Assembly: GCA_946811185.2 (NCBI GenBank)
Contig: OX328101.1
Location: 26,892,122-26,956,121, forward strand
DNA length: 64,000 nucleotides
DNA from: Hippopus hippopus
Lineage: Eukaryota; Mollusca; Bivalvia; Cardiida; Cardiidae
Direction: 5' to 3'
A model generated the notes under the pieces. The model did not search any database, was not told the origin of the DNA, and saw only the letters and a list, made by a program, of their open reading frames with translations. A program made the translations under genes and the position numbers. This document shows positions 12,491-20,883 of the stretch, one piece after another. Each line of letters begins with the position of its first letter. Position 1 is the stretch's first letter.

Positions 12491-13051
12491 GGAAAGTATA
12501 ATTGTGTCTATAGAGGATGTATCTTTAAAACATGGTTGAAAAAGGAGAAGTTGCTTGTAAATGTAATAATAAATTCTTCTTTCACCACAACATTGTTCAC
12601 ATTACCTGATAACTTCAGCTAATTTGTGCATGGTTGGAATATGTCATCTGCAGTTGCCTTTTAATTATAAGTGTCTAAAGTTTGTGTTATGGAAAGGAAA
12701 TAATTTTATGATAATAGGGTGCATGGTTCATGTCTAGATTTGAATGCACTGTCACAAAATAATTATACAGTTGGGGCAAGTAAACCCAGCATTTAACACT
12801 TTAACACGAAACAAATTTCAGACTAGTCCAAATCGACAGTTTACATGTACTTGCATTTTTTTCTTTCCCCACAATGTTTTCAAACTTTTTTTTCTTCTTG
12901 GTCATTTAACATTGAATTTCGTCATGATTGGTTAACGTTAGATCATTTCTCTTAAATTAAAAAAAAAAACTAGACCTATCCAGACAAGAGTTTAGATTCT
13001 AAATAGATGTAATCACATGACTGGTAAATGTGCATTCACTCTTAATGAGCT

Positions 13052-13349
13052 GGCCACAGTAGCTCAGTCGGTAGCACACAGGACTTGAGAACAGGGGGTC
13101 ACTGGTTCGATCCCCAGCCTATTTCTTTCCATGGATTGATGATAGTCATTGCAACAGGATTCATTCTCTTTCACCCCTGACCATTGTTTCAACGATGGTT
13201 ATGTGGGAAAGCAGTCAGTGGCTTGAATATTATGCGGAGCACTGGTGAAAAAAATTCCAGGAAACCATGGATAGGTGCACTGGCCGCCACACTATACCTG
13301 AAATAATGTCAAAAATCGGCGTTAAACACCAAACAATCAATCAATCAAT
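13052..13349 (+). repeat. tRNA-derived SINE
   Basis: The 5' head has RNA polymerase III promoter boxes: A box TAGCTCAGTCGGTAG and B box GGTTCGATCCC, spaced as in a tRNA gene. It is followed by an unrelated body and a tail of (CAAT/AATC) repeats after GGCGTTAAACACC. A second copy of the same family is at 55141-55460. Confidence 0.8.
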
Positions 13350-13393
13350 TGCTCTCTATGAAAAATTTTTTAGTTTTGCAGAACATCTTCATC

Positions 13394-13425
13394 AGGGATC
13401 TTATATACATGTATATACGATCCCT
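13394..13425. repeat. 32-bp palindrome AGGGATCTTATATAC...
   Basis: AGGGATCTTATATAC and GTATATACGATCCCT form an almost perfect dyad around AT. A near-identical dyad occurs at 30586-30619 in otherwise unrelated sequence. Confidence 0.6.
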
Positions 13426-13495
13426 GTCTTCATGAATTAATTTTTAAGAACAAGACAGCATTTTGTTATTGAAGATAGAATAAAAGCCTTTTAAG

Positions 13496-13719
13496 TTAAC
13501 CCTTTACCCCACAAAGCCGCCTTTTAACGACCCTGAGAAAGAAGCCTTTTGAAAACATTGTAGGAAAAGAAGAAAATGCTACCAGCATTTTCTTCTTTTC
13601 CTACCATGTTTTCTACCCTATTAAAGAAAATTCACCTCATTTGAGCCACTTTCAAATTGTCGTCTGCAAATGCTTTCAATTTGGACGGGTCTAGAATTTT
13701 GTCGTTTGGTAAAGGTTAA
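13496..13719. repeat. Hairpin element, family A
   Basis: TTAACCCTTTACCCCACAAA start, CGTTTGGTAAAGGTTAA end, central dyad at about 13553-13612 with a shortened loop. Confidence 0.85.
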
Positions 13720-14890
13720 ACAACTGGTGATAAACGGTTAGATTTTGAGCACATTGCGACACTGTGTCTCAAAATAATCTGACAGTCGATATTATACCTG
13801 GAGACTGTAATCACTACCAGACTACTGCTATCCAGACACAGCTGCACAACATTTGCAGACGATAAGAATCGGCAACAACATGCAACAGAATTTCAAATAG
13901 AAGAAAGTTAAACAAATTTATTATCATAAACTAGGGAAAAAAAGGTATCCAAATACGCATTTCGTTGCGCACAGTAAAAAAAAAACACCTCTAGTCTACA
14001 ATATACTAGTACTGTTTACTTACAAACAATCCAAACATAACAACTCTGACCTTCACCCCAGTGCTAGAATGTTGAACTCGGCGTCGTATTTGTTCGACCC
14101 TGTACAAAACAACTGCAAAGAAAACAAGAATCGTCGCACGGATAAGGTGTCTCCGAAAAATTTATCACCCGTATCTTTTCGAGCGCTACCATGAATATAT
14201 TTCATTCTTTGTGTAGATCCAAATCATTCTGCATGTATACGTTGTAGTGTAACATAATCAATGATTGGCCGCCGTGGATGGGTCTTGATATTTCGGTTAT
14301 GGAGGAACGGGAATATATTGGGGCGTATCCATATTCCGATCTTCAAATATCCAGTAACCAGTTTCCCGCTGGTCAGAACCGACCGGCCTGCATTAATAAT
14401 GTTTTGAGTAAATATTCCAGGACGGAGAACCAATGCAATGGTAGTAAAAGATATAATGTAAAACTATGTTTGTTATGATAATGAAGAATGATTAAAACTG
14501 GAGAGAAAGTGACAGAGGGAGATTTGTACCATCAGGTTTAGACAAAAAATCTTGAAAGAAGGATAGTGTTTGATAATGAGAATAGATCTATGTGAAACTC
14601 GCCATATACTCCATGTAACTTGATAGGAACGTGAGATGGAGAGTCTGTTGTTTGTTATAATCGGGACAGTATGAGCTAAATAAACGACCAGCTAGGACGG
14701 AATATTTTGTTGTTCGACTCACTGTATCCTTGAAACATTTGAAACAGATAAAAAACGCTAGAAGAAAATATTCAAAATAAATGTTGTTTGTGTGAATCTT
14801 GGACTTCGTTGCTTAATTTGAAGAAGAAATCCACTATACGATCTTACGAAAACAAGCATAACGTGTACAGTACCTTCAGTCTGAAGGATT
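13720..14890. other. No gene recognised
   Basis: Mixed AT-rich sequence. The open frames at 14224-14433 and 14278-14478 overlap on opposite strands and carry no recognisable domain. Confidence 0.4.
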
Positions 14891-14954
14891 GCTCCGATCT
14901 TATTTTTGTGATTGGGTCTTCACGAAGAAAAAATCACAAAAATAACATCGGAGC
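14891..14954. repeat. Inverted repeat, 23-nt arms
   Basis: GCTCCGATCTTATTTTTGTG... pairs with ...CACAAAAATAACATCGGAGC with one mismatch around an 18-nt loop. It is isolated in this window. Confidence 0.6.
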
Positions 14955-15046
14955 TAGTCTCCGAATCGGGGGTAAACCTTACAGTAGACCGCTACATATA
15001 GACTGATCTTTGGTCCTGACTCGATCCGCTTCTGAGCAGACCATTA

Positions 15047-15983
15047 AGGCCTGTTTACACATTCACGATTTTTGGCTACGGTGCCGCTACGATTCGCCAC
15101 GATTTGTAAAATCGTCGTGTACCGTGGTGATTCGTAGTAGAACCGTGGTGAATCGTGGTGAATCTTGATGAATCGTGATGATTCGGGAAACTCCACGGTA
15201 GCGCTACGGAAGTTTTAAACTGTTTAAAACATTCGTGGCGAATCGTGGTGGTTATTGGGCGTGGCCTAATTCGTAGCGCAACCGTAGCGGAATCGTGCTT
15301 ATTCGTACTGACACCGTAGCTATATTCGCGGCTATTCGTGAGAGATCGTAGCCAGTCGTGGAATCTTTGACACCACGAATTCTCACGATTCACCACGAAT
15401 TGTGTACGGTTGTCCTACGAATCATCCACGGTTTCGCTACGGAGCTCCACGATTGGCCACGACCAAGGCCGGTAGGCAAGACTGAGCCTCGCCGGCGGGT
15501 CAGGACTAACCCTTGCCGGTGGGTCAGGTGACTTTTTTCCCTTGGCCGCAGTTGCCTTCTTTCTTGGTGGCATGTCTGACCTCGTCAACAGTTGAGGAGA
15601 TAATGATTTTCTGATGTCATACTTTGAGAACTTGTCACGTGAAAACCGTTAAATCGTGGTCAGTCGTGGGAGCTCGTGTCGCTACCGCCGTGAATCGTAC
15701 TAGTACCGTATCGAACCGTACAAGCACCGTGAGCATTCGTTGTGCCACCGTGGTCAATCCTCATTGACCGTAGCGTTGCCGTCATGAATCGTCATTGATT
15801 CGTAGCGATACCTTACAGACACCGTACTAATATCGTGGACATTCTGACTGGAATCGTAGTGACACTGAATATTTCTACTTTTCGCCACGATTCATCCCGA
15901 TCCATCCCGATTTTTCTGACCATGAGAAATCTGGGTGAATCGTGGTGAATCGTAGAGAAAATCGTGAATGTGTAAACGGGTCT
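15047..15983. mobile_element. Non-autonomous DNA transposon of ~10-bp repeats (PIF/Harbinger-like ends), 937 bp
   Basis: Inverted ends: AGGCCTGTTTACACATTCAC at the left, and the right end's complement AGACCCGTTTACACATTCAC. TTA flanks both sides (15044-15046 and 15984-15986), consistent with a 3-bp TTA target duplication as in PIF/Harbinger elements. Nearly the whole body is a degenerate tandem of ~10-bp units such as AATCGTGGTG, ACCGTAGC and ATTCGTAG, broken by a ~200-bp GC-rich unique stretch around 15460-15650. No transposase. The superfamily assignment rests only on the target duplication and end shape. Confidence 0.7.
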
Positions 15984-16042
15984 TTAGGCTTAATTTGATT
16001 AACAGTTTCGAACGGTCATGCAACTGCCTATTCTAAAATAAA

Positions 16043-16860
16043 ACAAGAGTGCCGTCGTCACAATATACGCCGCCACATGGCTGCTATTTCAAGCAGCTAG
16101 CTATAGAGACTAAAGTGTTGGAATTTCTAGCACCTGCCTGGGTAGCTCAATGGATATATTGTGTTACTTGTGCTCTAAAAGGTTTACGCACGGACTGATG
16201 GATGGACAGACGGACGCACGACGGACTCATCGGTCATTGGCTTTGATTAACCAATAAAAATATGAAGTTTCATGAAATTATGTCCATTAGTTGGAGATAC
16301 ATCGATGAAAAATTAAATTTGACATGAAGCCCCCTTTTTCCATGACACAGTAATAAATTCCAAAACCCTGACAATATGGCCTAGGTCACATGATCTGTGA
16401 AAATCTCATCCAAATCTGTTGAGATATGTCCAGTAAGATATTGGTGAAAAATGAGATATAACATGAAGCCCCCTTTTTCCATGACGCAGCTATGAATCGC
16501 AAAACCTTGACAGTATGCGATAGGTCACATGATGAGAAACATTCTGTGAAAATTTTATCCAAATCCGTCAAGAAATGTAGGAGGAGTTGCGTTCACAAGA
16601 AATGGAATGAAATATAACATGAAGCCCCCTTTTTCCATGATGCAGCTACAAATCGCAAAACCTTGTCAATATGCGATGGTTCACATGATGAGAAACATTC
16701 TGTGAAAATTTTATCCAAATCCGTCAAGAAATGTAGGAGGAGTTGCGTTCACAAGAAATGGACGTATGTACGGACGGACGAAGGGACGGACGTACAGACG
16801 GACGGACGGACAGACGGAGAAGATGACGCCAATATACGTCGCCTCCGGGGGCGTATAAAA
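16043..16860 (+). repeat. Interspersed element with three ~150-bp tandem units and GACGGACG tail
   Basis: Begins CAAGAGTGCCGTCGTCACAA and ends CCGGGGGCGTATAAAA, with AATATACGYCGCC motifs near both ends. Units starting GACATGAAGCCCCCTTTTTC or ACATGAAGCCCCC recur at about 16321, 16460 and 16618. The distal part is (GGAC)n-rich. No coding capacity. Confidence 0.65.
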
Positions 16861-17307
16861 ACTGTCTAGGTACATGTAATTTCGTCAAGATCAGTGTGAT
16901 GAATTACCCTTATCTAGCACTAGCCGCAACTTAATTTATACAGGCAACGTAAATACGGTCAGACTCCACAGAGCGGGATCCTTGATATAGATCTTCCTTT
17001 TCAAGACTACGTAAACAGTATTCTGTCAATCTTTTTTTTTTGAAATTGCACTGTCAAGTTCGGTGTATTTTCGTCAATGAGAAAGTGTATTTCATTAATT
17101 CAGCGCTGTGTCATAGCAAAGGGGTTCCAAGAGACAGGAAATGGTCGTAGTTCTAACTTAGGTACCAATTGTACAGTTAGTGCCCATTTATAAATTAAAT
17201 TTCATCAAAATCGAAATTCCCGTTCACTCACCTGTATTTCCAACTTTTCTTCTTAATTTATCGTTGGTTAAAAACCAAACTGGAGCTATATTCATGAACT
17301 CTTCAGT

Positions 17308-17358
17308 CTGTCTATCTATCTGTCTATCTATCTATCTATCTCTCTCTCTCTCTCTCTC
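17308..17358. repeat. (CTAT)n-(CT)n microsatellite
   Basis: TCTATCTATC repeats followed by an uninterrupted CT run. Confidence 0.9.
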
Positions 17359-17623
17359 TAAATATAGCTGTTTAAAGAGTGGTCATTATTTTGCAAAAAG
17401 ATTGTTTTACATTCACGTCACTGATATTTAGTCACTGAACTTTGTGCGGAAAAATAACACCACCGTATATAAAGGACTACAAAAGACACTTAAAGGCATA
17501 TTGGTGCAAATAGCTACTGGAGCCTGGCTTTCTACCAGTACTCATTATGAGCGAGTGAAACGGAGTAATGAACTTTCTTGCACAAAGAAAAATACATACA
17601 TGTATAAGTCAATGGAATTCCGA

Positions 17624-17624
<1 letters not shown>

Positions 17625-17714
<90 letters not shown>

Positions 17715-17716
17715 GT
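17625..17716. repeat. (CT)n microsatellite, about 90 bp
   Basis: (CTGT)n followed by a long (CT)n run. It gives artefactual Ser/Leu-rich and Arg/Glu-rich open frames on the two strands. Confidence 0.95.
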
Positions 17717-17919
17717 CAGACACACTTTTCATTTTACCCCAAGCTCAACTTTATAAGGTAAAAAACTATCGGTTTCTTTTTTTATTTTTCTTCCCCGGCC
17801 AACTATTTAAAAAAATGTTGCACTGCATTCATTGACGCACCGCCCGAAACCGAAGTTGCTCAAATTACGGAGTGTTGAATGTGTAGTCTGGACTTGGGTT
17901 CAGACTGACTAATACTTTG

Positions 17920-18148
17920 TTAACTCTTAACCACACAATCCCGAGTTTTAACGAGCCTAAAGAAGAAGCCTTTTGAAAACATTGTGGGAAATGGAGAAAA
18001 TGCTGGTAACCAGCATTTTGTCCTTTTCCCACAATGTTTTCTACCCTTCCCAAAATTAATTTCAAGGTATGAGTCACATGTATTTTGTCTTCTGGAAATG
18101 CTTCCAATTTGCGCTCATGAAAAACTTTGTCGTTTGGTAAAGAGTTAA
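17920..18148. repeat. Hairpin element, family A, full length (229 bp)
   Basis: TTAACTCTTAACCACACAAT start, TTTGGTAAAGAGTTAA end, and a nearly perfect central dyad at about 17975-18042. Confidence 0.85.
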
Positions 18149-18220
18149 ATATCATGACCTTACAAACATGATGAAGTAATACTTTCGCCTTTTTCCTAAT
18201 TGTTAGATTACGTCAGCAAT

Positions 18221-18322
18221 TTAGCTCTTTACCAAACAATCTCGGCCCTGAGGAGAAAGGCTTTTGACAACACTGTGGTAAAAGGAGAAAATATGATAAA
18301 CAGCATTTTCTCCGTTTTCCAT
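18221..18322. repeat. Left half of a hairpin element (family A) split by the Polinton
   Basis: TTTAGCTCTTTACCAAACAA through the left dyad arm and into the right arm (CAGCATTTTCTCCGTTTTCC). It is cut at 18322, where the Polinton begins. The right arm resumes at 29869 (TTCCATAATGTTTTC). Confidence 0.85.
18317..18322. repeat. Target site duplication TTCCAT, left copy
   Basis: TTCCAT immediately precedes the Polinton terminus AGTAGTATAGG. The identical hexamer follows its other end at 29869-29874. A 6-bp duplication is diagnostic of Polinton integration. Confidence 0.95.
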
Positions 18323-18845
18323 AGTAGTATAGGACGGCTCTTTGTACGTCTGACAGGCCTGGTCAGACGTACAAAGAGACGTCCCTGAGAGCCCTACGTT
18401 GCCTACCCTACAGAGAGTTTGTCCCCAGTTTGCCTACCCTGAAAGAATTTGCATTTTTTATAATACCCAGTTTGCCTACCCTGAGGGGAATTTTTCTGCA
18501 ATTAAAGGCTAAGGGGGGACCAAAAATGACACATTTTCGAGGGCTCTATAGGGATCTGACAGGTCTGGTCACTGAGTTGGACTTAGTTTTTTTACTCATA
18601 TGCTATTAGGATTGCTTTATTGTTTACTTCTATCCACTACTTGGCCTTTAAGTGGTTTCTCTCTAAAAGCCTAACCATTGAGTTTGACTTAGTTTTTTCA
18701 TCCTATGAATGATTTTCTCTCTCTAAAAGCCTGAACACTGAGTTGGACTTAGTTTTTTCTGCATCTATGGATGATTTTTCTCTCTAAAAGCCTGAGCATT
18801 GAGTTGGACTTAGTTTTTTCTTCACCTATGAATGATTTCTCTCTC
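18323..18845 (+). repeat. Polinton left terminal inverted repeat, 523 bp
   Basis: Starts AGTAGTATAGGACGGCTC. It holds a 15-bp-arm hairpin 18 bases in, a GGGTAGGCAAACTGGG-type direct repeat, and about four ~60-bp tandem units, each with GAGTTGGACTTAGTTTTTTC and CTCTCTAAAAGCCT. The inner boundary is set where identity with the right repeat stops. Confidence 0.95.
18340..18376. repeat. Terminal hairpin of the Polinton, left
   Basis: CTTTGTACGTCTGAC, 7-nt loop AGGCCTG, GTCAGACGTACAAAG: perfect 15-bp arms, mirrored at 29815-29851 in the right terminal repeat. Confidence 0.9.
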
Positions 18846-19001
18846 TAAAAGCCTGAGCACTGAGTTGGACTTAGACTTTTTTTTCTGAGTTTTTTTACTC
18901 TTTGGAGTGTAACTCTTTGGAGTGTAACTCTTCTAAAAGAAAGAAGTTTGACAATTTGAAGAAATGACAATTTGAAGATAGAACTTTCGTGGTAAATGGT
19001 T

Positions 19002-19065
19002 AGTCCTGAAAAGGACTGTTGGGTTAGCTCTGAAAAGAACTGTTGGGTTAGCCCTGAAAAGGGCT
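19002..19065 (-). terminator. Three tandem histone-type mRNA 3' stem-loops
   Basis: On the minus (coding) strand, from 19065 down: AGCCCTTTTCAGGGCT, then AACCCAAC, AGTTCTTTTCAGAGCT, then AACCCAAC, AGTCCTTTTCAGGACT, at 24-bp spacing. Each is a 6-bp stem with a 4-nt TTTC loop (the middle one has one weak pair). Metazoan replication-dependent histone mRNAs end in GGYYCT-TTTC-AGRRCC followed by ACCCA or ACA, so these differ mainly in the outermost pair (A-U instead of G-C). The second and third stem positions covary between copies (C-G versus U-A). The array begins 53 bases past the stop codon of the 101-aa gene. Function as a 3' processing signal is inferred. Confidence 0.7.
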
Positions 19066-19117
19066 GTTTTGTTTTGGAGGCTGTGTTTTTTTCGTCTCAC
19101 GTTGTTTTTTTCCACTT

Positions 19118-19423
19118 CTAATGACAGCATCCGAAATTCGCTTGGCAAATGGGGCATGCTTCAACTCTTTTTCTGATTACCATTGCTCCATTACCGAAAG
19201 TAATCTTCCTCCCAAATTCGATATCAACCAAAATGACATCCGGTGTTGTCTTTAAAAATAGTTGAACTAATCTTTCGCCGAGATCTTTGTATGGCTGTGT
19301 TATACGTTGTAGTTGGTTTTGTTCCTCCTCTCCTACGAAATGAGTGTTTAGTTGTAATAACTGTTGACCTGCATTTAGATATTCTTGGAGAGCCTCACGT
19401 AGTTGATAATTTATCTCCTCCAT
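19118..19423 (-). CDS. Polinton-encoded protein, 101 aa, Cys-rich C terminus, unknown function
   Basis: Not recognised. It is a charged, glutamine-rich N-terminal half likely to be helical (residues 5-60), followed by a short beta-prone stretch and a C-terminal CPICQANFGCCH segment that could bind zinc. It is the leftmost gene of the element, only about 270 bp inside the terminal repeat. Three direct 19-bp repeats (19422-19478) overlap and precede the start codon, and three histone-type stem-loops follow the stop. That dedicated flanking structure suggests a separately regulated transcript, possibly an early or abundant one. The start chosen is the first Met after the repeats. Confidence 0.6.
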   Translation of the reverse strand: MEEINYQLREALQEYLNAGQQLLQLNTHFVGEEEQNQLQRITQPYKDLGERLVQLFLKTTPDVILVDIEFGRKITFGNGAMVIRKRVEACPICQANFGCCH

Positions 19424-19478
19424 ATTGATACTGCTTCCGAATATTGATACTGCTTTCGAATATTGATACCGCTTTCGA
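19422..19478 (-). promoter_or_regulatory. Three tandem 19-bp repeats upstream of the 101-aa gene
   Basis: Plus-strand unit ATATTGATACTGCTTTCGA, repeated three times with one or two changes. The first unit overlaps the start codon. Possible promoter or 5'-leader element; function inferred from position only. Confidence 0.5.
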
Positions 19479-19499
19479 AGTGATCGTTAGCTGAGAGTC

Positions 19500-19903
19500 A
19501 AAAAATGATGAATGTATGGAAATATCGCTGGGTTTTATACGTTTAAGGAGGATTGAAATTTTTAAAGAGCTCGGACCTGGCAGAAAGCACATACCTTTTT
19601 TCCCATCCTACGTTTCATGCTAATATAGCAAAAAAGTTATGACCCGATGTATGGGAAAAATGTAGACAGAACAAGTCTTGGGGAAAACAGAATGAAGAAC
19701 TCTATTGTTTTTGAACTTTTATTTATTGAACAGAACTGAACAATGAACATATTTACAATGAACATATTTTACAATGACCTGTAAAAAAAGACAAAAAATG
19801 AAATATTCACAATGAATTGATAGCAAAAAAAGATCATTTTTCACTGTTTGTGGGTTTGAGTCTCTGAAATTTTCTTGTATAGAATTCCGTAGTGTTGATT
19901 AAT
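19500..19903 (-). other. Intergenic region with protease-gene 3' end
   Basis: No supported gene. On the minus strand it holds AATAAATAAAAG at about 19720, a likely polyadenylation signal for the protease transcript. Next to it are short direct repeats (GAACAATGAACATATTTACA and variants, 19733-19775) that resemble a segment at 28217-28245 downstream of the ATPase gene. Confidence 0.5.
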
Positions 19904-20344
19904 TCACAATGATACATCTCGATCGTTTCGATGGTGTTTCGTTGAGAGGAATTTCTGTTGAAGATATTTCTGTATATTGTATCCTCTAGCAGCAGCATCC
20001 AATACAAAGATACAGTAAAGTCCGCAAACTTTACCCTGTAGACTCTGAAGAGTTTGTCGATTGTATCTCCATGTTGAAGAATGATTGTCTAAAAAGTTAA
20101 TGATTTCTGGCTCAAGTGGTGGTAGCCCATACGAATCAAAGTATAGCACATTGTCATTATTATCAAATATCACTGCCACCCAGTGTTCTCCTGGTCTAAT
20201 TGATCTCTCTGTATTCACAATGTAGGCTTTCACATGATTTGGTTTCTGTCGAGACAACTGGTCTTTTGCACAGACTTTCGCCTGTAGATTTTTTATCCAG
20301 GTTCCGTGATCCAATATGTATTGAATTTCAGAAGTATACATCAC
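19904..20344 (-). CDS. Adenain-like cysteine protease (Polinton PRO), 146 aa
   Basis: Maturation protease of the C5/Ulp1 fold, expected to process virion proteins. The catalytic set aligns with adenovirus proteinase: His54 in GEHWVAV, Asp70 in YFDSYG, oxyanion Gln100 and nucleophile Cys107 in QSLQGKVCGLYC, with seven residues from Gln to Cys as in adenain. It is short and has no extra domain. It sits 11 bp downstream of the Cys/His protein gene, so the two are probably co-transcribed. The reading frame is intact and no catalytic residue is missing. Confidence 0.92.
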   Translation of the reverse strand: MMYTSEIQYILDHGTWIKNLQAKVCAKDQLSRQKPNHVKAYIVNTERSIRPGEHWVAVIFDNNDNVLYFDSYGLPPLEPEIINFLDNHSSTWRYNRQTLQSLQGKVCGLYCIFVLDAAARGYNIQKYLQQKFLSTKHHRNDRDVSL

Positions 20345-20355
20345 GTTTTTTCTTC

Positions 20356-20817
20356 TTAGTCACTTTCTTCCCAGGATTGTTTTACTTTGTCACACCAGTA
20401 TTGTAAGTACGATTCTGTGATTTCAGATAAAATGTTTTGTTTTATATTTTGCCATATTCTGTAGGTTTCCACATAGTCACTGTCATCGAGTTTCATTTCC
20501 ATTAATTCAGGATACCATTTTTCCATGATTTTGTATGGATTTAATTCCATCATAGCTTTTTCTATGAACATATCCGTATGTTCCTGTCTGTTCTTGAATA
20601 AACACAGATCGTGCTGTATTTGACTGGGGTGGTCCACTTGACATCCGTAACACTGGTTGCGAACTTCACTGGCAATAAGATTTTGTAATTCTTCAATCAT
20701 ATGTTTTTCGAAGCTATTGTGAATGTCATTTTTCCGAGTAGAGATGCACTTTGGAGTAGAATATTTCACTTTTTCTGCTTCTTCTCTCAGTGATATAGCA
20801 AATCTGAGTCCAAGCAT
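20356..20817 (-). CDS. Polinton conserved Cys/His protein, 153 aa
   Basis: A small protein of the kind carried by many metazoan Polintons. The recognisable core is CYGCQVDHPSQIQHDLC at about residues 56-74, a CxxC plus His and Cys arrangement suggesting metal binding. The rest is alpha-helical and charged, rich in Glu/Lys, ending in WEESD. It starts 24 bases downstream of the capsid-gene stem-loop, with a CATATATAG box and A-rich leader just before its ATG. Function unknown. The frame is intact. Confidence 0.75.
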   Translation of the reverse strand: MLGLRFAISLREEAEKVKYSTPKCISTRKNDIHNSFEKHMIEELQNLIASEVRNQCYGCQVDHPSQIQHDLCLFKNRQEHTDMFIEKAMMELNPYKIMEKWYPELMEMKLDDSDYVETYRIWQNIKQNILSEITESYLQYWCDKVKQSWEESD

Positions 20818-20840
20818 TGTTTTTTCTATATATGCTCTTT

Positions 20841-20856
20841 AGTCCTGAAAAGGACT
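20841..20856 (-). terminator. Histone-type 3' stem-loop after the major capsid gene
   Basis: Minus strand AGTCCTTTTCAGGACT, preceded by AAAAAC and followed by AAAGAG (purine-rich). It starts 28 bases beyond the capsid stop codon. The shape matches the histone mRNA stem-loop (6-bp stem, TTTC loop). It is identical to one of the three copies at 19002-19065. Confidence 0.65.
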
Positions 20857-20883
20857 GTTTTTCTGATGTGATTTTTTCCGAAG

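Noticed and set aside
13052..13125. Possible functional tRNA gene
   Set aside because: A and B boxes are present, but the segment continues into a SINE body repeated at 55141, and the acceptor stem does not pair well.
14224..14478. Overlapping open frames on both strands
   Set aside because: Short, no domain, no splice context or start environment.
17444..17761. Ser/Leu-rich and Arg/Glu-rich open frames on both strands
   Set aside because: They are translations of a (CT)n microsatellite.
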